The notes: a model not told the origin generated them from the letters alone. Numbered from the stretch's first letter, positions 1 through 11,476 are shown. The stretch is DNA of 64,000 bases from Heterobilharzia americana (GCA_944470555.2 OX104132.1:10611755-10675754), one strand, 5' to 3'. A program made the numbers and translations.

Positions 1-743
1 GCCTCCAAATCAACCTCTGAATTTGGTTGGTTACGGGTTAACTTCTTATCATCTGGTGACTTTTCCGGCTTATCGAACACATCAACAGTCTTCTTCATGA
101 CATTTCGTAGACTCAACCTTCCTAATATATAATGAGACAGCCACCACACCACCGACCCTTCATACGAAGCGCTGAGGAGACTCCCATAAGTTATCGCCTG
201 AAACTAACGGCACAATCTGCCCCACCCGACAAAGCAATTAAAAACAAAAATCCTGCACCACATGACAGCATTAAATTTATATTGTTAAGTACTCCATAGA
301 AAAAGTACGTACAGTGAAAGCCATAGCAAGGAAAGTTAAGTCGGGAGAAACATGAACACAGAAAACTCTCTCTTTGTTGGAATTCTCCTCCTGCTGCTCC
401 GTCTGTTTTTTTTCCCGTTTTAGGAAAGTAATTCAGTTCTAAGCGTTGGCCCCGTTGCCATCGAGAATTAATTACTTAAGGAACAGACCTTGGCTGAAAC
501 TACCCCCATGGAGGGTGACCAGTTTTAACATGTTCAGAATACCTAACTACAACAAGCAGAAATAAAAAAGTTCACTGGACTACAACTTCTCAATTATCAA
601 AGCCTAAGATTTACCCATAATCAAAGTGACCAGCAGAGTCGAACACTTACCAACTGCAAGGTTTTCACGACTCGTGAAAACGTCGGACAAGATGCCCTGG
701 AGGTCCATTTGGCACATTCAAAAAAGTCTATTGCTTCTGGATG
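1..743 (-). CDS. Two exons of an unidentified, probably membrane-associated protein (partial gene)
   Basis: I do not recognise this gene. Reading the minus strand, an exon at 743-651 (31 codons, begins His-Pro-Glu-Ala) is preceded by a pyrimidine-rich acceptor ending in CTCCAG and followed by a consensus donor GTAAGT at 650-645. A second exon begins at 197 directly after TTTCAG and stays open for 65 codons to the window edge. Both junctions are phase 0, so the exons join in frame over a 453-bp intron. The joined frame has an apolar stretch (about 20 residues around SVVWWLSHYILGRL) followed by a charged, Lys/Asp/Glu-rich segment, which suggests a membrane segment with a polar tail. The reading frame upstream of 743 is also open to 893, so the first exon could be longer, with an alternative acceptor near 852. 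Upstream exons could lie far to the right, beyond the repeats. A relic of a gene cannot be excluded. Confidence 0.45.
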
Positions 744-882
744 CTGGAGTTGGAAAAGTGAAAATATTTGGCTTTCAGTCATAGTATTCATCAAAATTAT
801 GAATCTTTGTTGTGGAATGGTATTAACATGCACGAATTGTACAGTCCTGGAACCATCAATGAGGTACAATATGTAAGCAATT

Positions 883-1224
883 CGTGCACACATTCACTCA
901 TTAACTTTTTATCATTATCTCAAGCAAAAAGTACAAACTGTTACAATGGAAGTATTAGCTTCAAGCCTTATTTTTCTTCAGGTCATACCTGTAATGTTTA
1001 GATACAGATCTGAATTTTTTGTCAGTGCGAAGACAATACTTCCACTTATCCAACTTGTGAATCTTCTGCTTACTTATTCTGCTGGGTGTTTCATTATATG
1101 AGTATGCAGCGCTTATATCTTCTAGTGATAACCGTTGGGGATTGAGATTACCTTCCATGAAGATGAATGTAATTTGTATATAAACTTATTCATACCTGTA
1201 AGAGTGGTGTGTGCCTGTATATTC
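883..1224 (+). repeat. Dispersed repeat C, copy 1 (tail missing)
   Basis: This segment is almost identical to 36054-36400 on the same strand, with one 1-bp indel near 1100 and a few substitutions. The second copy ends in a polyadenylation-like signal followed by ATT repeats, so the family looks like the 3' end of a retrotransposed element. Copy 1 lacks that tail and runs into unrelated sequence at about 1225. The minus strand of this copy holds a short open frame (1158-961) that the second copy breaks by a frameshift, so I do not call it coding. Confidence 0.75.
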
Positions 1225-2390
1225 AGGTCCTTTCCCGTAAACACTTGTCCATTTGTCTCCCTGTTTCTTGAAGCTGCTCAAATTTGTCGGACCGTGTGTG
1301 TTATTCTCACAACAGAAGTGAAGGCTTCTTTGGCCCTTCATGTGCGGCGAAAACCAGTAGTTTTTATGCTTAGGATGGCAACTGTACTCAGTTGTGACCT
1401 GGATATAAGTGTGGCTTGTTCCTTTGAGCAGACTTTGAGAGCTTACATCAATGACGTCTTGGGTTATGCCGGGTTTCTTAGTTTGGCAGCGGTAATGGCA
1501 GGTAATTTCCGAACTTCTGGACACGTATGCTTTGTTGTGAAGTCGTAATTCTGACGTGATATACCCTTGTCACAGACAGTGCACCTAGCCCAGGTAAGTG
1601 CTGCATACAGAGGCCGCTTGAGACTCTGGCACTCATACGTTGAATACGCCAATGTCGTGAGAGGTTTGCCGGGTTCTGACGACTGTATGATCTGCTGTCG
1701 GTAAGCTAGGGCCATCTTTAGCGTGTCAGCACGCCCACTTGTCAGCGTCCGCGCTTGGAATGTTTGCAAACGCAGTACTATCACTCTGACTACGTGACTT
1801 CACCGGTTTCGGTAAATGCTGAGTCCGAGGTGACAGCAATACGGAGATCACGGGGTCTGGGGACACTTTCGCCCTTGGCTGCTCTGCACAGACTAACTTG
1901 TCTATCTGCCGATCTCGTTGTACGGTCGATAAGTCACAGCCCAGTCTTCTGTACCATTACAACTGGGTCGTACAAAACACATGAATTATTCAAAGGACGT
2001 GAAAAAGAAAGGGCATAGGAGGCAGTTTGTTGCCAGAGCCACGACGGTCGGTCTTTCTCACTTAATCGGGAGCTGCAACCGGAACTTTCAAGCGCGTATG
2101 TATAGATCAAGAAAGGTTTTTCTTGCCGAGTGATCAGCCAGGAGATCCAAAGACTGGTCCAAACGGTCCAGCTAACTATGAGGTAGCGGCGAGAAGTACT
2201 CCCGGTTTCAGACGATGGCTACGTTGTTGCAAGTAGTGATTTTGACGCCTGGTTGGCCGGGTGAACCGTGTTCAGTGGCATGCTATAGTTGGAGGCTCTT
2301 CATTGGCGATAAGTACCGTAGTGTTGACATGCTGACTGCGGATGAATGAAGTACGACGTTATTCAAAGCGGGCGCCAAGCCACAACCAGA
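1225..2390. other. Unassigned, relic-like stretch
   Basis: No gene is recognisable. On the minus strand, 1784-1464 and 1524-1186 overlap in different frames. They contain scattered Cys and His pairs (for example CTVCDKG, then a KHTC) that faintly resemble zinc-finger segments of some LINE proteins, but the spacing is irregular and the frame is broken. The rest, about 1800-2390, shows no repeat shared with other parts of the window. Confidence 0.3.
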
Positions 2391-3500
2391 GCTCCATGGC
2401 AGCAACGTTCATGATTTGCTTTTGGATTCCACCCCTGTACCTTTTGAACTGTTCCAACCAAGTGGGATGGGAAAGAGGAGTTAGATCAGACCCAAGGTCA
2501 GTTCTTAACATCGTGTAAAGCGAGGTTGGGTCTTCCGTCTGTCTACGGTAGTTTAAAGAGAATGGGTCCAACGTCTAACGTCAATGGTCTTCCGAGTTTG
2601 GCCTTTCATGCCCCACGGGTGTTGGTATGGATTACTTTCCAATTTTCCAAACTGAAGTTGTTTTTCTAAGGACCTGGGTTCTAGTTGCTTGACATCGTTT
2701 TGGAATACTGCACGATTGCCCTCTTCGTTTAATACCAGCACAAAATTTATGCTGTCGATGAAGAGGAGGATAGTCTAGAGGGTTTCGAGTGACGCACCTC
2801 TGGTAGATAAAAGGGGCAGAAGTGTTCTCAGGATTGCCTTACGGGATACCCCTACAACTGATGGCTTCTACTTCGACCAGGTCCTGTTCAATTTTGTGCG
2901 GAACTTTACGGGGTCTAAATACGCCATGAGTTTCCCCCGCGCCTGCTATAGTGACCTTGCGGGGTCGGATTGAGTGCGGCGCATAGTGAAACAATTTTGC
3001 TGCTTTGAGAATGGTAAAATGTGCTGGTTTTCTGCTGTACCAGCTGGAGGTACAGTCATCCCAAGCGACCAGTAGGTTGATGCCACATGAACAATTATTC
3101 AGAGCTAGGCCCAGCTGCTTAAACAGTGCTTTCCTCTTTAGAGCGTTCACCAGTTTGGTTTGCTACCAGACGTCTCAGTGCTGTGGATAGTATGGAGAGT
3201 GGGGAGTAAAATGTTTTGCAATCCTGAGTCAGCTGATACGTCAACATAAACAAAGTAAACAGCTGATTCCCCTGCTACTTGCATTTGCCATAGCTTGTGT
3301 ACCCTACCCTTCATTAAGTTTGCCATGCATGTCTTTGCGGTGTATCTTGGACACGGTGCCAAGGAGGCGCTCACCATGTTCCATAATGGACCCCACGGAC
3401 AGCATCTTTTTCTGAGTTTGTGATCTCCTGTAGCCCGGTGTGGGTACAAATATTTGACCCAAGCCGGTTTCCGCCCGTGTGGTGCAGGCTATGCGACAGA
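2391..3500 (-). pseudogene. CR1-like LINE reverse-transcriptase relic (left arm)
   Basis: Read on the minus strand in several frames, this gives recognisable pieces of a CR1-clade reverse transcriptase. First comes a segment like the fingers region (NLLVAWDDCTSS near 3070), where the family has a conserved LLxxxxDWT motif. Then comes the palm block near 2770, LLFIDSI, where a working enzyme has FADD. The run LNEEGNRAVFQNDVKQLEP follows, matching the segment after the catalytic box. Both catalytic aspartates of the box are effectively lost, and frameshifts separate the pieces. Its mirror copy is at 12257-13366. It is a dead fragment. Confidence 0.65.
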
Positions 3501-3578
3501 CCAAGCCTTATACATTGCTTTCCTTGAGTTGTTTAACAACGTATTTCCAGCTGCGTTGGAAGTGGTTGGTGGCCTTGC

Positions 3579-4280
3579 GTGGTTAAAAACAGCTTTCTGA
3601 ATTATGGGAGGTCGACCAAAACCATGTTGTCAGGGTGTTCTCAGGAATATGTGCTACGGCTGGCGTGCCTATTAACATCACAGTGTCAGTGTGCCCATCG
3701 TCTACATAAGTTCCATATCAATGATTCGTGTGCGGCTGGCACGACTTTAACGCGGATACTACAACCATTGGCTGCCGGTGTACTACCTCAGGTCCTTGAG
3801 TGTGGCGTCCCAGTAGACGGTAAAATACCTGAGACGATAATCTACTCCTATACCTGCTGGACCACTTCCTCATCTTTCAGATGGGTAAGGTAGACTGGTT
3901 CCCTTTATGTCCGAGGCTGCCCTTTGTCATAGCGGAGTTCCTGTGTATCATGCACCTGATGCGGATTATAATGAAAGACCATCCAAGATGTTCACCTATC
4001 CAGCAACACCAACTTACTAATGTGTAGGGACTTCAATACGCCTGACGTCATGTGGGAGCCACTCACTTTTCCCAGGCGTTTCGGTAAGCTCACTGGTGTG
4101 TTTGATTCTGGGGCACGGCGGCGGCATGTTATGCCACCAAATAGACTTTATTCTCACGGTTGAGTTATCGCCTTTCACTCTTTAAGTCGGTCACAGAGTA
4201 GGGCTTGGTGACTTCCGACAGTATCCTAGCATTACGTCGGCTCCCGAAACGAAAACAACCCTAACTAGGTGTTATAAAAT
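3579..4280 (+). pseudogene. CR1-like LINE endonuclease relic (left arm)
   Basis: The plus strand near 4022-4060 encodes RDFNTPDVMWEP, a decayed form of the GDFN-PDI-W block of APE-type endonucleases of CR1-clade LINEs. The Gly is replaced by Arg and stops lie nearby. A 104-codon open stretch at 3579-3893 precedes it but shows no clear domain. The relic is head-to-head with the neighbouring reverse-transcriptase relic, so the two are not one element. A TAA caused by the base at 4019 is absent from the other two copies. Confidence 0.45.
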
Positions 4281-4389
4281 GTTAAAAGGGAGGAAATATG
4301 GTGCATAATGCGGTGCTTGGACTGAAGTCCTTACTTCTCCAGTGGCTCAGTCCGTGAGTCATTCTTATCCTTTACAGTCCCAAGAGCGT

Positions 4390-5150
4390 GCCTCACTAGC
4401 ATATTGTAAGTAAATAAGTAAATAGATATTTTGTTCTTATATTATTAACTTAACGCGAGGTAACACAGTTTACAGACATCATCACATTGATTGACCACAG
4501 GATTTTACGGGCCCCGAATGGTACAGAGGGGAAGTCATTATATTCTACTGAAAACATTAGAAGATTCAACAAATTATGGGGCGAATCAGAAGATACAATC
4601 TTTCAGCACATACAGAGCTTTACAATTTGGATCGTTTTCAGTCACACTTCTACCAAGGTAACTCAAAATTCTAAATTTCTATTACAAGCAGTTGACCTTC
4701 GTAATGCCACGTTACACTAGATGAACGTCTATTTTACCACAAGTTCTTATGCTCATAGCTTCGGAAACCAAAAGAACCCGTGTCGACGATTTCGGGAACC
4801 TGTAAGTTTCCACACGTAATCCAAGTGAATATTTATCCGAGTGTTATCATTCACAACGGTGTAGATTTACGCCACCAGAATTAGATATTGTGGTGCAAAG
4901 GAATAAACATTCGAAAAATCTGCAGACCAATGGCACTGAGTTTTCTATACTGTTCACGTTAAGGTATGCAGCATTGTCAAGGACGTACATTAACTGTTGG
5001 ATGAAGTACTGGAGAAGTCTGTATCATAGCATTATTGTGAATATGTTAATTTTAAAGTTACTAGGTGAGTTGATCTCCTGGATTTTACTGTCAGTCCAGA
5101 TTTTCGATGCCATTATGACGGTCCAGAAGTTTGAGCGATTCGAGGGTTGA
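4390..5150 (-). repeat. Family A repeat, 3' part (left arm)
   Basis: On the minus strand this ends in the family A tail: CTGTAAACTG, then a GTTAA block, then AATATAAGAACAAAATATC and TTTACTTA repeats. Upstream are blocks shared with copies near 7730, 10612, 14440, 19045 and 20041, for example a version of CTTCTGGACCGTCATAATGG. No conserved protein is visible. The 86-codon and 77-codon open frames here (4890-5150 and 4487-4720, plus strand) run antisense to the repeat and are probably not genes. Confidence 0.65.
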
Positions 5151-5232
5151 TACATGTTTATATGGTGAGAGGGTCAAATGAGTGAATGGGATTGGTAATT
5201 CATACTTATTGGACAGTAATTTTCGTGGTAGC

Positions 5233-5657
5233 CTAGTTTTATTCCTTCGAAAAGAAGTGTAATGTTTAGAATTTATAACGTATGCTCTTCATTTGTGTCC
5301 TGTTGTCGTCATTGAAGGTTATCCTGATGATGTGGGTATTAGAGGATTCGAGTTAAACCCCTCGATTGTTTAGCTTTCAGATTTACAGATTATTCGGTAA
5401 GTTTTCATCATGGTCTAGTTTCTTCATAATCTAATGATATCTTCATGCTACTGTCTGAAATTTTGGTAGAAAAACAACAAAAGCAGGTGTAGTCTCTGCA
5501 CCTCTAGGATCGTAAATTGTTTATATCTTGAGAGTTCTTAATATGTCTGTAGTTCTAGTAACAGTATTAGTGGTACTTTAGTATGGTGCTGTCTTGTAGT
5601 GTGGAGTTAGTGTCTTATAAACCCAGTCAAAGTGTTTGATTATCGCACTTCCCTAGG
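5233..5657 (-). repeat. Repeat B, probably the 3' untranslated part of the adjacent CR1 relic
   Basis: About 5305-5560 is similar over some 260 bp to 15480-15745 in the same orientation, including a block around GTAAGTTTTCATC and another around AAACAACAAAA. It lies immediately downstream (minus strand) of the CR1 reading frame that ends near 5658, so a 3' untranslated region is the simplest reading. Confidence 0.5.
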
Positions 5658-7130
5658 TTAGCTGTTCCATATCATAAAGAAGTTCCCCCTAGTGAATGTT
5701 CTGAAATGCTCAATTGCTACTGTTGCAGTTACATTCCTTAACCCATAAGCAGCTTTGTTTATGAACCACTTGTCTGTAAATGAGCCACAAGTTAACATGT
5801 TAAGGACCTTATAAAACAGTATCAGGCTCAGTCTAAGCCTTCTTTTCCATAGTGGTTCAAGTCCTAGGATGTTGCACCTGGTGGCATATCTCACGTCCTG
5901 ATTCGTGTTTAGTATTCTTATCGCAAAGTATCTCTGCACTCCTTCGACTTTCCGTCTATCCACAAACTGCTGCATATAAATGAACAATATTCGAGCAGTG
6001 GTCGGACACACGTTTTACACAGGGTAACTCAAGATTCGGTGCTGTAGAAGTTCCGTAATAAGAAACCCATCAGTTTGTGTGATTTCGACACCTGTGTGGA
6101 TACGTGCTCGGAAAAGGTTAGGTTGCGAGAATATCGGAGCCCTAAGTCTTGTATAGACTTCAGTTTTGGAAGTGAATGCCCGGCTATCGTTAAGTTCAGT
6201 TCGAGTCCATAGTCACCTATGCATATACAGCCACATTTTTCTGTGTTAAATTCTAGTCGCCAGATGTTGCACCATTTGCAAACATATCTTAGTTCCTCTT
6301 GCACAGTGCTAATAGTCAGGGTTAAGTCACTGCTAGGGCATGTGTTTGCTACCTTCAGGTCATCGGCATATAAGAATGGCTTGCCTACCTTGAAGCACTC
6401 ACATACGCTATTGATGTATGTTATGAAGAGAATTGGACCCAAGGTGCTGCCCTGGACAACTCCGCTGGTTATTGGTTTAGGCTTTGAGATAGTTGAGCCA
6501 GCTTTCGCTACTTGGTAACGGTTAAGGAGGGAGGATTTTAACCAGTCTAAAAGTGGGTTACAGATCCCAAGGGATCTTAGCATACTGATAAGCAAGTTGT
6601 GTGGGACTCTGTCGAAGGCTTCGGTGATGTCGAGGTACTGCATTATCACTATCTTTTTCTGATCCCTTTTGCTGGTGATCTCGTTGAAAAAGTCAAACAG
6701 GTTTGTAGTACAAAATCTTCTTTTCAGAAAACGATATTGCGACGAGTTGGTGTGGTTAGATTCCAGCAGTTAATCAGACATTTGACTTTTAATCACCCTT
6801 TCCATAATCCTTGAGATGACCGGGGTTGTGTTAAGTGGTCTGTAATTGCTAACGTTGGTCTTGTCCCCTGATTTATGTTTTGGTAATATATAAGTAGTTC
6901 TTCACTTGTCAGGATATGCCCCAGAATCCAATGAGAGGGTAAATATTTTGAGTAATAAAGCTGCCATATCCATGCCAGCCTTTCTATAAGTTGTCGACGA
7001 TATCCCGCCTGTCCCGCAGCTAATATTCTCTTTTAGGGTCTTAATGGCATCGTTGATGTTGCTCACGCCGTGTGGTGTCATGCACAGCGCAGCAATTGTT
7101 TAGGTCTATAATGTTATGAACAGAGTCATT
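5658..7130 (-). mobile_element. CR1-like LINE, 5'-truncated reverse transcriptase with intact YADD
   Basis: This is the best preserved CR1-type polymerase in the window. The minus strand reads, in order, a pre-polymerase segment and the block SNYRPLNTTPVISRIME near 6800. Next is the palm motif A region ITEAFDRVPHNLL near 6600, where the usual aspartate of DFSKAFD is shifted. It continues with SGVVQGSTLGPILF near 6450 and the catalytic box YADD at 6370-6359. A 206-codon frame covers 6649-6029. A second frame (6011-5658) carries the usual C-terminal region, so a frameshift lies near 6020. Stops also interrupt 6650-7130. The endonuclease is missing, as expected of 5' truncation during target-primed reverse transcription. 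It is unlikely to be active. Confidence 0.8.
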
Positions 7131-7439
7131 TGAGTAAGCAAGGGCGGGGGTGTAATTCTGTCCGGTTGCTGTTGTCATATTATGGTGGAGAATATAAGAG
7201 GTTTCACCATCGAACCGCTCGGTATGAATTCAAGGTCAGAGCGTCATATGAGGGCACTCTCCGTTAGCTTCGTTTTCAGGTGAGTGGTTGTCAGGACTGA
7301 AAGAACTTGCATGTCTGGATGCAAATGGCATTTTATACCAACATTTCCGGTTGCGCTTCCAACTGGAGCATGAGAAAATTATAAAAGTCATTTTTATGTG
7401 CATAACCAAAGTATATATACAGCTCAAGTGCCTCTGAGA

Positions 7440-8563
7440 AGATGAGAACTTCCCTCTTCCCGATTTCGTCTTGTATAGTATATCGCTCTCCGGTTTCTCC
7501 TCTTGTCTTCCTTCTTTTTCTTTTCTTTTTGGCTTAAGTTTGAAAAGAAAATCTCGAACATATTTTCGACCGAAAATATAAACTTACTGAATATACTACT
7601 TCCTGCTTGATACCAGAAACTGTTGAAAAAATTTGTTAAACTGGCTTTCGCCTGCTGATTTTTACCTTTTTGAAACATTCCACAGCAAAGTAGCCCGGTT
7701 ACCAACATCCTAGATGCCACCGTGTACAAAGACCCAACTACAATAAGTGATCTAAGCTTCTGGATGGTCATAATGGCAGCTAAAATCTGGGCAGACAACT
7801 AAATTTAAAAAGTAAACTCACCCAGTGACTCAGGGTGAGACACGTTCTCGAACAAACCTCTCCGGTACTTCATCTCATTTGACCCCGTCTGATGGGAGGC
7901 AGTTAAAGGTCGACACACCTTCTTGATCATGCGGCATGCTCCAATGTGAGTTCTATGCCCAAAACTCTGTCACAGTTGGATAATAGACCTTCAGATGTTT
8001 ATTTCTTTGTATACCAACGGCTAATTCTGATGGCCTACATCTGCACCGCTGTGTAAGGTCACACTACGAGTGATAAATGCGAGGACTTATACGTTCATGT
8101 GAATTAAATGGTTATGCTAACACTTACTGCTACTCGAAATCGATGCAGTGAGTTTTTGTTGGCCAATGACACCATTAGCATGTGAAGTGATGTTAAAATA
8201 AACGCTTATCTGACGATACGGGGAACCGTACCGCCAAGTTAACCATCTCGGTCACATGTAACGCAAACGTCGAATGTTGTACTATTTTCGTGCCGCTCAA
8301 TTGTGAGAAAGGAATGGTGAGTAGGGGCGACAGAAGCCCATAAACAATCTGTATGTACTGTGAAGCGATATTCTCCTATTCCCTTTATAACCCGCAGTCA
8401 CTATTGATATCATGATGAGCTCTGATGCTATACCCTCTGTATCATTCACGACAGCTGAACTAACGGAGATTTCTTTACCATTATCAGTTTGGTTATGCCT
8501 GTAAACTGGCTTCTTTCACGTTAAACCCCTAATCAGAGAATAAAATATTTATTTGTTTACTTA
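7440..8563 (+). repeat. Family A repeat, long copy
   Basis: This is one of three long copies of family A (others 18730-19500 and 19760-20865). It begins with a pyrimidine-rich stretch and continues through the block around CTTCTGGATGGTCATAATGG near 7755. It ends with GCCTGTAAACTGGCTTC, GAGAATAAAATATTTATTTG and TTTACTTA at 8494-8563. An AATAAA signal followed by a TTTA-type repeat is typical of CR1-like 3' ends. I see no conserved open frame, so the family is either the long 3' untranslated part of a LINE or a non-autonomous element. Confidence 0.6.
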
Positions 8564-9348
8564 TCGTTAGAATTTGGGGAAGCAATATTGTCAATCAAGG
8601 TACCTAAAGAGGACATGAAGAGTAAGGGGCAATATAGTTCTATATCCCACTTGTATAATACCCTTGGAGTTTCATGTGATGCATTTCTCATATCCTAGTT
8701 TAATCCACATTACAAATCGTTAGAAATGACTTTGTTTTGCATTTGTGCGCCGGTGAAAGCTTTGGCATACACTTACGGGTTCGGGGGAAGACAGTTGCCA
8801 TAATCCCAAGGGAAGGTAAGGCGAAGGGCGTATATTGGGTCTAATGGCCTCAGATAGGGGTGGTTTCCATAAGTCCCCACCGCCAGATCTGCCATCCCGC
8901 TGTAGGCATTTCCGCATTATCTCAGTCAATCGCTACTTTACCTGTGCCGTGTGCTGTCGTCGCTTTCCCCCCTAGCCCCTACTGCCTTTGCTAACCGTAG
9001 TGGTACGGCAGACATGGGGAGGTTAGAGGTTGTTGCGCTGGTTATCAAGTACTCGGCGTCGTTCGTAGTGTTTGTCGTACTGTTTCTTCGCGGACCAAAG
9101 GCTCCAACTACTCTCATGTATCTTACAGATAAGAGTGGTTTCTATAAGTCTCCACAATCAGATCCGCCAGTGGCACCATCGCACGAGGCAATACCGTTTG
9201 TGATTCGGCCGTTAACGAATTGGAGAGAATAGTTAGGTAGGGGGAATTCACAAAGTAATCGTTGAAACTGGCCGACAGATTGACACGGCCGTATAGGAGA
9301 GGGAAGTCGGTTTCACACTGTACTGCATCGCGTTATGAAAAACCTAAA
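8564..9348. repeat. Stretch with a diverged direct repeat
   Basis: A block of about 60 bp near 8842-8900 (around GTGGTTTCCATAAGTCC) recurs near 9118-9180 (GTGGTTTCTATAAGTCT) in the same direction, about 277 bp apart. Nothing else recognisable is present. The 93-codon open frame at 8951-9232 spans one repeat and is not convincing as a gene. Confidence 0.4.
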
Positions 9349-10250
9349 TCAAAGTTTGGAGCGATAATTGTTTACTGGCATGGTATGTTCGCTATCACGC
9401 GGACTGTTTGCCGGTATTGATTTTAAAGTGGTAGCACAGTTCCTTCTGGACCTTCCAAATAAAAGACAAAAAAGAAAGATTAGGGTGGACTTCAGGCGTC
9501 CCAGCCTGAATGATTCTAGTTCTAGTTTTTTGCACCTTGCTTCGTAAGAGAGTCCTTCGTTATTTGTTAGTAGGCACCGGGTAAAGTTTGGTTGGACGTT
9601 CTCCACTCGAATTCTATCAGATACTTTCATGTTACCATAGATACCCGCAACACTCTAATATTGGGGGAACCATAACTTTGTATAGTATAAGTTTTGCCTC
9701 AGGTGTGAGTATGTTTCTGTATAAAAGACCTATGAATCTTCTACCTTTGGAAACTATTATATCCACATGCTTCGTAAAAGTAAAAGTCCCGGGGTAAGTG
9801 ATTCCGAGGCCTTTCACAGTGTTGATTATCTGCAGTGCGGTGTAGCCCGAGTGTAGTGTTACATCTAGGTGAGATTTACTGAAATGGAGGATACCACTTT
9901 TGTTTGGGTTTAAAGGGAGCTGGTAGGTCACGCTCCTTGCGAATATTCTCTTCAGATCTTCCCGTATTTGAAAGAGACCCTGTGTTAGTGCTGCGAAAGA
10001 AAAGTTGTAGACTATCTTCAAGTCGTATGTGGAAAGGCACGGAATGCCATTTCTGGTATGAGGGGGAAGTGGCAATCACTGAATTTTACCACTTGGAAGC
10101 TACCCCTTAAGGATGTTCTAAGCCAGGACAGTAACATGTCTTGGAAACCATGTGATTTCAACTTAGTGACCAGGCCTTTGTGAGACACCTATCGAAAGCT
10201 AAGTCAAAGAAAGAGGCAGTTACGGATAGGCCTTGGTCATGCTTGTTGGC
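9349..10250 (-). pseudogene. CR1-like LINE reverse-transcriptase relic, C-terminal half
   Basis: The minus strand encodes FANKHDQGLSVTASFFDLA near 10240-10180, the region around palm motif A. Then comes IPCLSTYDLKIVYNF near 10045, where YADDLKI is expected, so the catalytic box is lost. A 147-codon frame (10075-9632) carries the thumb region, with GLGITYPGTFTFTKHVD and the RRFIGLLYRN block. A last frame (9630-9349) has the familiar ENVQPNFTRCLL and EGLSYEARCKKLELE segments. At least two frameshifts separate these. Only the palm-to-C-terminus part survives. Confidence 0.75.
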
Positions 10251-10321
10251 AAAATCGTCTAGATAGCCAAGATTGCTTGTAGAGCATAACTAGCACGATC
10301 TTTTGGCGATTTTGGTAGGGT

Positions 10322-10460
10322 TTAATGATCTTCGTCCTGTAGCATTCAGGCCCCGTAAAGTCTTGTACATTTTTAAACATGCATCGCTGCAATGGTGCCT
10401 GTAAACTGACTTCTCTCATGTTAACTTACTAATGCGGGAAGAAAATATTTACTTACTCCT
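10322..10460 (+). repeat. Family A repeat, 3' end fragment
   Basis: A short 3' piece with GCCCCGTAAAGTCTTGTACA followed by the CCTGTAAACTGACTTCTC block and a GAAAATATTTACTTACT tail matches the ends of the longer family A copies. It lies just outside the inner edge of the right arm of the inverted repeat. Confidence 0.6.
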
Positions 10461-10611
10461 GCAGATGATCAATATATGTTACCAGTTCCTAACATCCCAT
10501 TGCTTTTCAAAGGAGTGAAGCTAGGCTCCCACGAAAATTACTGTCCAATAAGTATGAATTACCAATCCCATTCACTCATTTGACCCTCTCACCATATAAA
10601 CATGTATCAAC

Positions 10612-11345
10612 CCTCGAATCGCTCAAACTTCTGGACCGTCATAATGGCATCGAAAATCTGGACTGACAGTAAAATCCAGGAGATCAACTCACCTAGTAAC
10701 TTTAAAATTAACATATTCACAATAATGCTATGATACAGACTTCTCCAGTACTTCATCCAACAGTTAATGTACGTCCTTGACAATGCTGCATACCTTAACG
10801 TGAACAGTATAGAAAACTCAGTGCCATTGGTCTGCAGATTTTTCGAATGTTTATTCCTTTGCACCACAATATCTAATTCTGGTGGCGTAAATCTACACCG
10901 TTGTGAATGATAACACTCGGATAAATATTCACTTGGATTACGTGTGGAAACTTACAGGTTCCCGAAATCGTCGACACGGGTTCTTTTGGTTTCCGAAGCT
11001 ATGAGCATAAGAACTTGTGGTAAAATAGACGTTCATCTAGTGTAACGTGGCATTACGAAGGTCAACTGCTTGTAATAGAAATTTAGAATTTTGAGTTACC
11101 TTGGTAGAAGTGTGACTGAAAACGATCCAAATTGTAAAGCTCTGTATGTGCTGAAAGATTGTATCTTCTGATTCGCCCCATAATTTGTTGAATCTTCTAA
11201 TGTTTTCAGTAGAATATAATGACTTCCCCTCTGTACCATTCGGGGCCCGTAAAATCCTGTGGTCAATCAATGTGATGATGTCTGTAAACTGTGTTACCTC
11301 GCGTTAAGTTAATAATATAAGAACAAAATATCTATTTACTTATTT
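10612..11345 (+). repeat. Family A repeat, 3' part (right arm)
   Basis: Mirror copy of 4390-5150, reading forward here. It contains the block near CTTCTGGACCGTCATAATGG, the CCGTAAAATCCTGTGG block and the terminal CTGTAAACTG and TTTACTTATTTACTTA sequence at 11273-11345. Confidence 0.65.
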
Positions 11346-11476
11346 ACTTACAATATGCTAGTGAGGCACGCTCTTGGGACTGTAAAGGATAAGAATGACT
11401 CACGGACTGAGCCACTGGAGAAGTAAGGACTTCAGTCCAAGCACCGCATTATGCACCATATTTCCTCCCTTTTAAC

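Larger units (their letters stand above)
2391..5232 (+). repeat. Left arm of a 2.84-kb near-identical inverted repeat
   Basis: Every position x checked here matches the complement of position 15757 - x in the right arm (10525-13366), with no shift along the whole length, so there are no indels. One substitution was noticed: A at 4019 where the right arm reads C. Matching stops abruptly at 2390/13367. At the inner side it falls from essentially complete to clearly diverged at about 5232/10525. The arm carries a CR1 reverse-transcriptase relic, a CR1 endonuclease relic and a family A 3' piece, so the mosaic existed before it was duplicated. Confidence 0.93.

Noticed and set aside
165..210. CTGAGGAG followed by GAAAC, hammerhead-like
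   Set aside because: The stretch lies inside the open minus-strand exon at 1-197, the helices do not pair, and no cleavage triplet with matching helix I strand is present.
961..1158. Minus-strand frame that could be a further exon of the left-edge gene (phase fits an alternative acceptor near 852)
   Set aside because: It lies within repeat C, and the second copy has a frameshift; the fit of phase may be chance. Kept only as a possibility.
4890..5150. 86-codon open frame occurring identically in both arms (also 10867-10607)
   Set aside because: The identity comes from the recent inverted duplication, not from selection; the frame is antisense to a family A repeat and has no domain.
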